Assembly (NCBI RefSeq): GCF_000159955.1
Contig: NZ_GG695989.1
Span: forward strand, 6,291 to 31,855
Source of the DNA: Paenibacillus sp. oral taxon 786 str. D14
Lineage (GTDB): Bacteria > Bacillota > Bacilli > Paenibacillales > Paenibacillaceae
Length of the DNA: 25,565 nt
Direction of reading: 5' to 3'
Shown: in pieces, positions 1 through 7,593 of the stretch
Layout: each line of letters begins with the position of its first letter
Numbering within the stretch: position 1 is the stretch's first letter
The notes under the pieces: generated by a model
Told to the model about the DNA's origin: nothing
The model's input: only the letters and a program-made list of their open reading frames with translations
The model's database searches: none
Made by a program: the position numbers and the translations under genes

Positions 1-40
1 GCAATATTAAATAACTTTTAATGGAATAGGTGATGTGAAA

Positions 41-586
41 ATGTCGGATACAACCAATGTGTTGGAGGAGAACTTCAAAAAGTCCATGGATAAAACTCAT
101 AAATGCGCTAGGACAACTTGCGTGCGATATGTCCGTCTGCTCAGCGTTGTCATGGGTCGAGAGCAATTGAGAGGGAACGAACGGTAATTGATAGAATCGC
201 ATCAACTACAAGGGAAAATACTGTAGTTTAATACCGAGCCGACTATGCTGTATTGAATCAGAAATGCATTTGTTGATGGGCGACATTTGATTCCCAAAGA
301 GTTTACATTCGGTAATGTGATCCTTGCATAGAACGTGGCGAAGTTTGATGTGTTTTTTCTGAACACTACAATTGTAATCTTAACGGTTGTATTGTTGGTA
401 TTGCTCATTTCTGCTCCCGAACTAAGAATGTTTGGACTTGGCATGTATGCCTTTTTCGGAGAGTATTCCTCTGATCGGACTGCACTGGCTGCGGGTGCTA
501 TGATTACATTAGTGCCAATCATTATTGTTTTCTTATTTTGCCAGAGATATTTTAACGAGGACCATTCCGACGCAGTGAAAGGTTAA
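41..586 (+). pseudogene. Relic of MalG-type sugar ABC permease, internally deleted
   Basis: One reading frame runs from an ATG at 41 to a TAA at 584-586 but is broken by stops at 185, 224, 254 and 329. Around 272-400 it reads like the first periplasmic stretch and second membrane helix of a MalG-type permease (HLIPKEFTFGN, then FFLNTTIVILTVV). It then jumps directly to the family's C-terminal end (FFGEYSSDRTALAAGAM ... AVKG). About 130-140 codons containing the EAA loop are missing, judging by the intact permease at 6689. The stop at 329 falls where such proteins often have Trp, consistent with TGG to TAG. That the 41-187 part is the original N-terminus is inferred from the shared frame only. 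An open piece with a GTG start (335-586) remains but could not make a working permease. It lies 24 bases upstream of the dehydratase gene, so an older operon probably carried a transporter here. Confidence 0.72.
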
Positions 587-610
587 TGATGGGAAAGGAA
601 TGAATGCAGG

Positions 611-1729
611 ATGAAAATTACAGCGGTAAATGTGTTACATGTAAAGCCAAGATTCACCTTTGTAAAAATAGCAACAGATGAAGGGATCACCGGTTGGGGA
701 GAAGCCGTTGTGGAAGGAATGTCTCGTACGGTAGAGACGGCGCTTCAAGAGTTGAAGGAGTTTTTAATCGGGGAGGATCCAACAAGGATTGAATTTTTGT
801 GGCAAGCGATGTACCGAGGTTTGTTCTATCGGGGCGGTCCTGTTCTGTGCAGCGCGATAAGCGGTGTGGATCAGGCACTGTGGGACATACTAGGCAAGTC
901 GTTAAACGTGCCAGTCTATCAACTTCTTGGCGGTTCCGTGCGAAGTCGCATACGCATGTATAAGCATGTGATTGGGGATACAACGGAAGAAGCGGTGCAA
1001 AGCGCCAAACAGGCAGTGGCAGAAGGATTCACGATGGTCAAAGCAGGTTTAGAAGCCAAGCCGCGTTTTGTGGAAGGTCCGGCATTTATTGCTGCTCAAG
1101 TAGAACGGATGGAAGCCATTCGTGAGGCGATTGGTCCGCATATCGACTTTGCCATTGATTTCCATGGGAGGGTTAGTCCGACATTTGCGATCCAACTGGC
1201 CAAACGGTTTGAGAAGCTTGATCTATTGTTTATTGAAGAGCCTTGTTTGCCTGAAAATGTGGACGCGATGGTAACTGTTGCTCGTTCTACATCCATTCCG
1301 ATTGCAACAGGCGAACGTTTATATACGAAATGGGGATTTCGGGAATTACTGGAAAAACAAGCTGCGGCAATCGTGCAGCCTGATCTTGCACATTGCGGAG
1401 GCATTTCCGAGGGAAGACGCATTGCAGCGATGGCGGAAGTGTATTATGCCGGTTTTGCGCCGCACAATCCGTTAGGCCCGATCAACCTGGCAGCCAGTCT
1501 TCAGGTTTCCGCTCATGCCGCCAACTTCGTGGCTCAGGAGCATGTGACATTAGGGGAGGGGTACTTGAAGAAGCCGTTTGAGGTCAACGAAGGATATATT
1601 GAACTGTCAGATCAGCCAGGACTAGGGATTGAAGTGGATGAAATTCAGTTGAAAGACATGATGTATGAAGGGAATTGGCGCTCCCCTCGATGGTTCCACG
1701 ACGATGACGGCTCAGTAGCAGATTGGTAG
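611..1729 (+). CDS. dgoD: Galactonate dehydratase-like enolase-superfamily enzyme
   Basis: The 372-residue protein belongs to the mandelate racemase/muconate lactonizing group. It resembles E. coli D-galactonate dehydratase along its full length, including the FYRGG segment and the W-R-P/N-x-x-W-like tail. The expected metal and catalytic residues are visible: D183 and H185 in DFHGR, E209 in FIEEP, E235 in TGER, H285 in APHNPLGP and E310 in QEH. They fall at the same numbers as in DgoD. The family reaction is dehydration of a sugar acid to a 2-keto-3-deoxy acid in the cytoplasm, with Mg2+. The ATG at 611 follows an AAAGGA-type site (about 594-599). A sulfatase starts 23 bases after the stop, so the two are probably cotranscribed. 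Substrate is inferred: closely related dehydratases act on other aldonates, and no kinase or aldolase for the product is in this window. Confidence 0.8.
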   Translation: MKITAVNVLHVKPRFTFVKIATDEGITGWGEAVVEGMSRTVETALQELKEFLIGEDPTRIEFLWQAMYRGLFYRGGPVLCSAISGVDQALWDILGKSLNVPVYQLLGGSVRSRIRMYKHVIGDTTEEAVQSAKQAVAEGFTMVKAGLEAKPRFVEGPAFIAAQVERMEAIREAIGPHIDFAIDFHGRVSPTFAIQLAKRFEKLDLLFIEEPCLPENVDAMVTVARSTSIPIATGERLYTKWGFRELLEKQAAAIVQPDLAHCGGISEGRRIAAMAEVYYAGFAPHNPLGPINLAASLQVSAHAANFVAQEHVTLGEGYLKKPFEVNEGYIELSDQPGLGIEVDEIQLKDMMYEGNWRSPRWFHDDDGSVADW

Positions 1730-1752
1730 ATAGGAGGAGGGGAAATGATAAG

Positions 1753-3291
1753 ATGAACAAAACAGAGAGACCGAATATTTTATTTATTCATACAGATCAA
1801 CAGCGGGCAGATTCGTTAGGATGTTATGGAAATACAGTGATACGAACGCCGAATCTGGATCAGCTGGCTGCATCGGGTACGTTGTTTGAAAATGCTCACT
1901 GTACACATCCGCTGTGTATGCCTTCACGTGCAACACTGCTTACGGGCAGATACATGCACGCCCACCGTTTATATCGCAATGGGATCCCGCTAAGCCAGCA
2001 AGAGCAGACCATTGCCCATTTATTAAGTAAGTCCGGGTACGCAACAGGTTTGATTGGTAAAGCTCACTTTACGCCATACAAAGGAGATCCCAAAGTCAAT
2101 CCGGAGTCGGTGCAAATCAATAATGGTGTTGCACCAGAGGAATGCTGGGCGTACTGGCGGCAATTTGAGGGGCCTTATTACGGATTTGATCATGTACAGA
2201 TGAGTATGGGACACGGTGATTACGGGATGAAGGGCGGCCATTACGGTTTATGGGTTCATGAGCAGCATCCAGACAAGGTGCCTCTCTTTGATCAGGACAT
2301 TCATGGAGAGCCATCTGATGGTGTATATCGTAGCTGGAAGTCGGCTGTGCCGCTGGAGATTCATTCGTCCACATGGACGACAAACAAAGCGATCGAGTTC
2401 ATCAAACAAAACAAGGATCGTCCGTTCTATGCGTGGATTGGATATCAGGAACCGCATGAGCCGTTTAATCCGCCAAGACCATATTGTGATATGTACGACC
2501 CACAGGAGATTCTCTTGCCTGTGGGTCGTGATGGAGAGTGGGGAAGTGAATCGCCAGAGCATGTACAATATTATTTGAATCGAGGAAAATGGAAGGATAT
2601 TCGTGAGGAGAAGGTTCGGGAAATTATTGCGCATTATTATGGCTGCGTTAGTATGATCGATGATTGTATTGGTCGCTTGATGAAGACACTGGAGGAAGAG
2701 GGGCTGGCAGACAACACGATTATCATATTTACTTCTGATCATGGGGAGTGGCTTGGTGATCATGGACTATGGTTGAAGGGAGCGGTCCATGCAAGAGGGT
2801 TAACGCGCATTCCTTTGATGATCAAGTGGCCGGGTACGGCAGTAAGTGGCAGACGTGTGTCCAATGTGGCCAGTCTAATTGATGTTATGCCGACATTGCT
2901 TGATGCAGCAGGGGCAGAAATTCCATATGGTGTGCAAGGAACGTCGTTGCGCAGTGTTTTGGCAGGTGAACAAGACAAAGTGAGGGATTATGCTCTGATT
3001 GAACATCGGCACGAACCGTATCATCTCAACATTCAACTTGAGAAAGAAGAGTTGGTCATCAATAAAGGAACAGAAGAATGGCATATGAAAACGATTGTGA
3101 CCGACCGCTACAGGTTGAGCTACATTCCGTCAGCCCAATACGGTGAGTTGTACGATCATCAAACAGATCCGGATGAGCTGATTAACTTATGGGATAAGTT
3201 TCCGGAATTGCGTGTTCAGCTGCAGCTGCAACTGTTGGATAGCTTGATCGAAACCGAAGAAGTATTGCCAAGGCGCATCTGGCAAGTTTAA
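1753..3291 (+). CDS. Cys-type sulfatase, cytoplasmic (sulfatase 1)
   Basis: This 512-residue protein is a type I sulfatase of the alkaline phosphatase superfamily. The N-terminal metal motif is HTDQQRADSLG (D15). The maturation motif is C55-M-P-S-R59, in which the Cys would be converted to formylglycine. The second metal motif is TSDHG (D329, H330). The start is the ATG at 1753, seven to ten bases after AGGAGGAGGGG; an in-frame TTG at 1723 overlaps the previous gene and lacks a good site. There is no signal peptide: the chain begins directly with the core beta strand, so it should act in the cytoplasm on imported sulfated sugars. It is clearly more distant from the other two sulfatases here than they are from each other. 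It needs a maturase (anSME or FGE), which is not encoded in this window. The exact sulfate ester cannot be told from sequence. Confidence 0.9.
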   Translation: MNKTERPNILFIHTDQQRADSLGCYGNTVIRTPNLDQLAASGTLFENAHCTHPLCMPSRATLLTGRYMHAHRLYRNGIPLSQQEQTIAHLLSKSGYATGLIGKAHFTPYKGDPKVNPESVQINNGVAPEECWAYWRQFEGPYYGFDHVQMSMGHGDYGMKGGHYGLWVHEQHPDKVPLFDQDIHGEPSDGVYRSWKSAVPLEIHSSTWTTNKAIEFIKQNKDRPFYAWIGYQEPHEPFNPPRPYCDMYDPQEILLPVGRDGEWGSESPEHVQYYLNRGKWKDIREEKVREIIAHYYGCVSMIDDCIGRLMKTLEEEGLADNTIIIFTSDHGEWLGDHGLWLKGAVHARGLTRIPLMIKWPGTAVSGRRVSNVASLIDVMPTLLDAAGAEIPYGVQGTSLRSVLAGEQDKVRDYALIEHRHEPYHLNIQLEKEELVINKGTEEWHMKTIVTDRYRLSYIPSAQYGELYDHQTDPDELINLWDKFPELRVQLQLQLLDSLIETEEVLPRRIWQV

Positions 3292-3327
3292 TGAGGAGCA
3301 TTGAACAAGCTAGGAAAATTAAAATTG

Positions 3328-3402
3328 AGGCTGAGACAAAACCTACCTAAACCAAAAATTCCGAGTGTTCTACGAAAGTAGGACACTCGGAGTTAATTTT
3401 TT
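3328..3402. mobile_element. Possible solo insertion-sequence end (IS1182-like)
   Basis: The motif GAGGCTGAGACAAAAC (about 3327-3342), followed after 18 bases by a strong hairpin, resembles from memory the terminal repeats of IS1182-type elements, whose ends often carry a hairpin terminator. No transposase and no second copy of the motif was seen in this window, so this is a weak call. The hairpin works equally well as the ordinary terminator of the upstream operon. Confidence 0.22.
3361..3402 (+). terminator. Rho-independent terminator after sulfatase 1
   Basis: A 13-pair stem (CCGAGTGTTCTAC / GTAGGACACTCGG, one G-U pair) closes on a GAAA tetraloop at 3361-3390 and is followed by AATTTTTT. 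It ends the dehydratase-sulfatase transcript, 70 bases after the stop codon. Confidence 0.85.
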
Positions 3403-3503
3403 ATGGAGGATTATCAAAAAACAAGGTGTTACTTGTATGCTTTTGGGGTACATTAAATTAATGGATAAAATGTCAAGAAGCTTAGCAACGTCAGGAGATG
3501 CAC

Positions 3504-3538
3504 AAAAGGAGAAAGTCGTTTGCTGGACCTTCTCCTTT
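3504..3538 (-). terminator. Terminator after sulfatase 2
   Basis: An imperfect 12-pair inverted repeat (AAAGGAGAAAGT / ACCTTCTCCTTT) lies 28 bases beyond the minus-strand stop at 3566. Read on the minus strand it ends in CTCCTTTT, a short T run. The 3403-3503 stretch between the two facing terminators holds nothing I recognise. Confidence 0.6.
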
Positions 3539-3565
3539 ACATCATTTCATCCTATTTCCATATTA

Positions 3566-5125
3566 TTATTGTTGTCGCGTACATTGCGTGATTCCCCCAT
3601 CAGCTTGAAGTGTATCGGCAACCTTACTCCAATTGTCAGCTTGATCGAGGATGAATTTATAGACTTGATTCATATTCGCTTGCTTTAATCCGCGATAGTC
3701 AGCAAGCGCTCCCAAACTCTGCTTCCAACTTTCAAGCTTGGACAGCATTTCTTCCTTCTGAGCGGCATACTTCGGATTATCGAACAGATTATGCTGCTCG
3801 TAAGGGTCGCTGAGCAAATCGTAAAGCTCTCCTTCTACTAGTGGCAGGTCGAAGAACGGTGAGTATTTCAAGTAATGGTCTCCATAAAGCTTCTCATGGA
3901 TCGATTCTTGCTCCGGATAGATTGTCAGCTTCCATTGGTGATCGCGGATCATGAGTGCTGGCTCTCTGTGAAGAGAACCACAGAAGTATTGGCTATGGGC
4001 TTCTGTTCGATGCTCCTTCGATTCACCGCGGCATACGGGCAGCAAGCTTTTTCCCTGGACCTCTTCCGGTACTGCAATTCCTGCAGCATCCAATATAGTA
4101 GGCAGAATATCTATAATTTCTGCAAACGTATCGAGTCGCATGCCGCCGTTTACATTTTGTGGCAGCTTTACTAATAACGGAATTCGAACGACAGGCTCAT
4201 ACATGTGTCCCCATTTCTCCACGAAACCATGCTCCCCCATCATCGAGCCATGATCTGAGGTGAAGATAATCAAGGAGTCATCATAAAGCTCCAGTTCCTT
4301 CAATCTGGCGATCACTTTTCCAATGCGATCATCAACATGGGTGACCAATCCATAATAGCTGGCTAAGCTTTTACGGTAATCTTCTTCGGTCAGTTTGTCA
4401 AAGCCACGCACTTTGTGAAAATACCGATGGGTGATCGGTTTATCATCGAGTGATCTGCCTGCGTTTGGCGGAAGCGGCATTTGTGCTGGATCATACATTT
4501 CAGAGTATGGTTTTGTTGGCATGTATGGTGTATGTGGGTCATGCAAGGATAGATGATGGAATATCGGTTTATCACTTCCCGGAATTTCTGATATGCGACG
4601 AATATAATCTTCTGTTAAGCGGGAGCATGGTGTTTGATCGGGATGGGTCGGGCTTTCTCCGTGGATGACTAAAGGAATATCGCCTTCATTTTTTTTGTAG
4701 CTGGACTTTTTTCGCATTTCGGGATCTTTAATGCCGAGAAAACTTGTATAAGGATCGCCATATCCACTTTGAAATTCCTCGAACCCAATTTCTTCAGCGG
4801 AGCGATGAACATGAAGCTTACCAAAGAGCGTTGTTGTATAACCGTTTTGGCGAAGTAAATCAGGGAGAGGCTTTTCATCGTCAATCATAAGCATCGCATT
4901 ATCCAAAACACCATTGCTGATCGGATTTCTGCCTGTCATCATGCTTGCTCTGGCAGGTACGCACATCGGGCAATTGGTATAGGCGTTCTCAAATATGACG
5001 GCATCTTTAGACAGGTTGTCAAGATGAGGGGTTTTCACAATGGAGTTTCCCATATAACCAAGACTGTCTGCTCTGAGCTCATCGCACATTAGAAAAAAAA
5101 CGTGTGGTCGTTTGTTTGTTTGCAA
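3566..5125 (-). CDS. Cys-type sulfatase, cytoplasmic (sulfatase 2)
   Basis: This 519-residue type I sulfatase shows the N-terminal metal motif MCDELRADSLG, the maturation motif C55-V-P-A-R59 and the second metal motif TSDHG (D291, H292), followed by EHGFVEKWG. I chose the TTG at 5125 because AAGGAG sits eight bases before it; the in-frame GTG at 5134 overlaps that site. The resulting start (MQTNKRPHVFF) also matches that of sulfatase 3. No signal peptide is present, so it is predicted to be cytoplasmic. It is a close paralogue of the protein at 22489, sharing long blocks such as TEEDYRKS-ASYYGL-THVDDR, so the two probably handle related substrates or positions of sulfation. It is transcribed away from the ABC importer operon and shares that operon's control region. 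A terminator follows at 3504-3538. The substrate is unknown. Confidence 0.9.
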   Translation of the reverse strand: MQTNKRPHVFFLMCDELRADSLGYMGNSIVKTPHLDNLSKDAVIFENAYTNCPMCVPARASMMTGRNPISNGVLDNAMLMIDDEKPLPDLLRQNGYTTTLFGKLHVHRSAEEIGFEEFQSGYGDPYTSFLGIKDPEMRKKSSYKKNEGDIPLVIHGESPTHPDQTPCSRLTEDYIRRISEIPGSDKPIFHHLSLHDPHTPYMPTKPYSEMYDPAQMPLPPNAGRSLDDKPITHRYFHKVRGFDKLTEEDYRKSLASYYGLVTHVDDRIGKVIARLKELELYDDSLIIFTSDHGSMMGEHGFVEKWGHMYEPVVRIPLLVKLPQNVNGGMRLDTFAEIIDILPTILDAAGIAVPEEVQGKSLLPVCRGESKEHRTEAHSQYFCGSLHREPALMIRDHQWKLTIYPEQESIHEKLYGDHYLKYSPFFDLPLVEGELYDLLSDPYEQHNLFDNPKYAAQKEEMLSKLESWKQSLGALADYRGLKQANMNQVYKFILDQADNWSKVADTLQADGGITQCTRQQ

Positions 5126-5190
5126 GTGAATCACTCCTTATTTAAATAGTATTACATTAAACCTACATCCAATTTTAAATATAGTCAATT

Positions 5191-5219
5191 ATTATATATA
5201 TAGTATTGTATAAAAACAA
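5191..5219 (-). promoter_or_regulatory. Promoter of sulfatase 2
   Basis: On the minus strand TTGTTT (5214-5219) is followed after exactly 17 bases by a perfect TATAAT (5191-5196). This gives a leader of roughly 60 bases before the TTG start at 5125. Assigned by sequence match only. Confidence 0.6.
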
Positions 5220-5248
5220 TTGACAATGTAAGCGCTGTCGTTTATTGT
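5220..5248 (+). promoter_or_regulatory. Promoter of relic gene / ABC importer operon
   Basis: A perfect TTGACA (5220-5225) is followed after 17 bases by TATTGT (5243-5248). Its -35 box directly abuts the -35 box of the divergent sulfatase promoter. It would drive the relic at 5297 and the importer genes from 5777. Confidence 0.62.
5227..5240 (+). promoter_or_regulatory. cre-like CcpA operator
   Basis: TGTAAGCGCTGTCG matches the catabolite-responsive element consensus TGNAANCGNWWNCA except at the final base. It sits inside the spacer of the rightward promoter and one base beyond its -35 box, so bound CcpA would block the rightward promoter and could affect the leftward one. Confidence 0.6.
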
Positions 5249-5296
5249 TTGAATACAAAACATTGTTATATATATAGTTAAATAGGAGGTGCAAAC

Positions 5297-5746
5297 ATAA
5301 TATTAACGGTTTTTAAGGCGCGACTAGGAATGATGATGACAGCAACAGCAAATGTTGTCGAATGTTCGTTCCATACAAGGCATGTGTATGCAGATGTTTG
5401 TGCAACCGCCGATCAAATGCTGTAAAGGGTTCCAGGTGCCGATGAAGTCAACGATATCGATAGTGTTGAAACTTATCTGGAAGCGGCGCAGGATCCAATT
5501 CCAGCGAAAATATGAATGCAAGGTATATTAACGGGGAGATTCGATGCGGAGTCAAAACGGTTCATTATATAAATAATGAATATGGTGAATAATATGGCTT
5601 GAATCACGATCCGGAGGAAAAATGTCTGGGACCATTAAGCTTACGAGAAGTATAAGCTGGAAGGCTATCGCGACATTGTTAATCATATGTATCGTGTGAT
5701 TACTAAATCAAATATTCATTGGAACATCGGTACACCGGAGATTTAA
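5297..5746 (+). pseudogene. Unidentified gene relic, one frame, start codon lost
   Basis: The relic lies behind a good promoter and an AGGAGG site (5284-5289). The start position expected at 5297 reads ATA, and that frame continues without any needed shift to 5744-5746. It is broken by stops at 5423, 5513, 5570, 5600 and 5636. Between stops the peptide looks protein-like: CSFHTRHVYADVCATADQML, DIDSVETYLEAAQDPIPAKI, and YKLEGYRDIVNHMYRVITKS. Every stop is one C-to-T change from CAA or CGA, and ATA is one G-to-A change from ATG. I do not recognise the family. It may have been the first gene of the importer operon, and the frame even runs on into the ATG of the permease at 5777. An in-frame ATG run at 5330-5338 could give only a 31-residue peptide. 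Confidence 0.6.
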
Positions 5747-5776
5747 GCTCTTGTTGAAGAAAAAAGGGAGGAGAAT

Positions 5777-6676
5777 ATGAAAACAAAAAGAAAGATCACG
5801 CTTAGAGACAATTTGGTCGGGTATTCCTTTATTTTGCCTGCATTAATCGGATTCATGTTATTTATGGCTTATCCACTGTTTAACTCTTTATATATAAGCT
5901 TCATGGATTGGAACATGTTCAAAGGGGCTGAAGGATCTACATTTATTGGTCTTGAAAATTATAAAGAGGCTTTTGATAATGAATATTTTCGAATAGGTTT
6001 TGTCAACAACATCTTGATTGTGATCATGGCAGTCCCAATTTTATTGTTTCTGGCTTTGGTAATCGCTTCTTTGCTCAATACGAAAATCATGGGTAGAGGT
6101 GTGCTGAGAGCGATGTACTTTGTGCCGTATATCACGACAATTACTGCAGCAGCTTTAGTTTTTTCGGCTATCTTTCATCCCGAATTTGGACCAGTCAATG
6201 CATTATTGCAATCTCTTGGTGTCGATCCAGTACCTGGATGGTCAACTAGCGTGAAATGGGCCTTGCCTACGATAGCATTATTCTGGATCTGGAAAAATGT
6301 TGGCTACTGTATCGTGATCTTTTTGGCTGGGCTACAAGGGATTTCTCGCACTTATTATGAGGCGGCATCCATCGACGGCGCCAATAAACTGCAACAGTTT
6401 TTCAAGATCACCGTGCCCATGATTTCACCTACTACATTTTTCCTGGTGATTACTTCTGTGATTTCTTCATTCCAGATTTTCGCTGAAGTAATGGTGATGA
6501 CTAATGGCGGACCGGGTACTTCAACGGTGACTATGGTCTTTCATATTTATGATACCGCATTCAAACAATACAATATGGGCTATGCTTCAGCGGTATCTTG
6601 GTTGTTCTTCATTATGGTTGTCATCATTACGATGATTCAGTGGATTGGGCAAAAATACTGGGTGAAATATGTGTAG
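5777..6676 (+). CDS. Sugar ABC importer permease, MalF/UgpA type
   Basis: This 299-residue integral membrane protein belongs to the binding-protein-dependent transport permease family. About six hydrophobic segments are visible, the first at residues 14-36 (the FILPALIGFMLFMAYPLFNS segment). The cytoplasmic EAA loop that docks the ATPase is at 195-201 (EAASIDG) and is followed by the expected FFKITVPMI. The ending (GQKYWVKYV) is typical of this subunit. The ATG follows GGGAGGA. It is the first intact gene of a three-gene importer unit: the partner permease begins 12 bases after its stop, then the binding protein. No ATPase is encoded nearby, so a shared MsmX/UgpC-like ATPase is presumed. The cargo is inferred from context to be an oligosaccharide, possibly sulfated. 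Confidence 0.92.
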   Translation: MKTKRKITLRDNLVGYSFILPALIGFMLFMAYPLFNSLYISFMDWNMFKGAEGSTFIGLENYKEAFDNEYFRIGFVNNILIVIMAVPILLFLALVIASLLNTKIMGRGVLRAMYFVPYITTITAAALVFSAIFHPEFGPVNALLQSLGVDPVPGWSTSVKWALPTIALFWIWKNVGYCIVIFLAGLQGISRTYYEAASIDGANKLQQFFKITVPMISPTTFFLVITSVISSFQIFAEVMVMTNGGPGTSTVTMVFHIYDTAFKQYNMGYASAVSWLFFIMVVIITMIQWIGQKYWVKYV

Positions 6677-6688
6677 GGAGGGAAGGTC

Positions 6689-7519
6689 ATGAATATTCGC
6701 AGGGAAGGGCTTTCCATGCTCATTTTAACGTTAATGTTAGCTGTGTTTGGTGTCTTGATGGTTTTTCCATTGGCTTGGATGATGTCAGCTTCGCTAAAGT
6801 ACGAAAGTGAAGTGTTCAAAATGCCAATTGAATGGATACCCTCCAAGATTAATGTAAGCAATTATATCACGGCGATGACAGAATTTCCATTTCTGAATTG
6901 GTATATGAATACGGCCTTGGTTACCTTGTATATTGTTTGTCTCGTTTTATCTGTAAGCACCATTGCCGGATATGCATTTGCGAAGCTGGAGTTTAAAGGG
7001 AAAGATGTAATTTTTATGATATTTATCGCTACGATGATGATACCAGTCGAAGTGCGGATCATTCCACAGTTTATGATCTTTAAGTCACTCGGTCTGATCA
7101 ATAATGTGATAAGTGTCGCATTACCATGGATGTTTAATGCTTTTTCTATCTTCTTGATGCGTCAATTTTTCACATCCATTCCTAATGATCTGCTTCAGGC
7201 AGCAAGAATCGATGGTTGTAATGAGTATAGTACTTTTTTTCGGATTGTGTTGCCACTAGCCAAGTCACAGATTACCGCATTATTTATTTTGGCATTTACG
7301 TGGGGATGGAACGAATATTTAAGCCCGTTGATTTATATCAGTGATGTGAACAATCAAGTGCTGAGTGTAGGGATTGCCAGTTTCAAGGGAGAGTATTCTA
7401 CGAACTTCGCTGTACAGATGGCTGGTGCAACAATGGCGTTAGTTCCGATTATCATTGTGTATTTGTTTGCCCAGAGACATTTTGTTGAAGGGATCGCCCT
7501 CTCTGGCGTGAAAGGGTAA
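6689..7519 (+). CDS. Sugar ABC importer permease, MalG/UgpE type
   Basis: This 276-residue inner-membrane permease is the usual length for the family. The first helix is at about 9-30, the second at 72-95 (ending in AGYAFAKLEF), and the EAA loop is at 170-176 (QAARIDG) followed by FFRIVLPLAKS. It ends in the family's GVKG tail. Its AGGGAGGG ribosome site overlaps the stop codon of the first permease, so the two are translationally close and surely form one heterodimer. Its C-terminal half is the best internal guide to what was deleted from the relic at 41-586, which shares the GEYS...AGA-M-LVPIIIV pattern. Confidence 0.92.
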   Translation: MNIRREGLSMLILTLMLAVFGVLMVFPLAWMMSASLKYESEVFKMPIEWIPSKINVSNYITAMTEFPFLNWYMNTALVTLYIVCLVLSVSTIAGYAFAKLEFKGKDVIFMIFIATMMIPVEVRIIPQFMIFKSLGLINNVISVALPWMFNAFSIFLMRQFFTSIPNDLLQAARIDGCNEYSTFFRIVLPLAKSQITALFILAFTWGWNEYLSPLIYISDVNNQVLSVGIASFKGEYSTNFAVQMAGATMALVPIIIVYLFAQRHFVEGIALSGVKG

Positions 7520-7593
7520 TTTTCGCTATGTGATGTGGTTATTAAGCGGGCAAAGCTGCTTAATGATAAATATGATAAAAGGGGAGAATGAAA

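Larger units (their letters stand above)
5192..5278 (+). repeat. Direct and inverted repeats in divergent control region
   Basis: The 13-mer TTATATATATAGT occurs at 5192-5204 and again at 5266-5278, 74 bases apart (about seven helical turns). An inverted pair GTCAATT (5184-5190) / AATTGAC (5218-5224) overlaps the -35 boxes. These could bind a local regulator such as the AraC protein, but the AT-rich sequence makes chance similarity possible. Confidence 0.4.

Noticed and set aside
1723..1752. TTG start extending sulfatase 1 by ten residues
   Set aside because: It overlaps the dehydratase stop and translates the ribosome-binding site itself; the ATG at 1753 is correctly spaced.
2248..2763. Long open frame antisense to sulfatase 1
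   Set aside because: It is a shadow of the coding strand: no ribosome site, no domain, and composition typical of antisense reading.
3365..3688. Forward open frame of 107 codons between the two facing sulfatase genes
   Set aside because: It spans two terminators and the 3' end of sulfatase 2, lacks a ribosome site and has no recognisable protein features.
5330..5425. Small gene of 31 residues starting at the ATG run at 5330
   Set aside because: It has no ribosome site at the right distance and is better explained as part of the longer single-frame relic from 5297.
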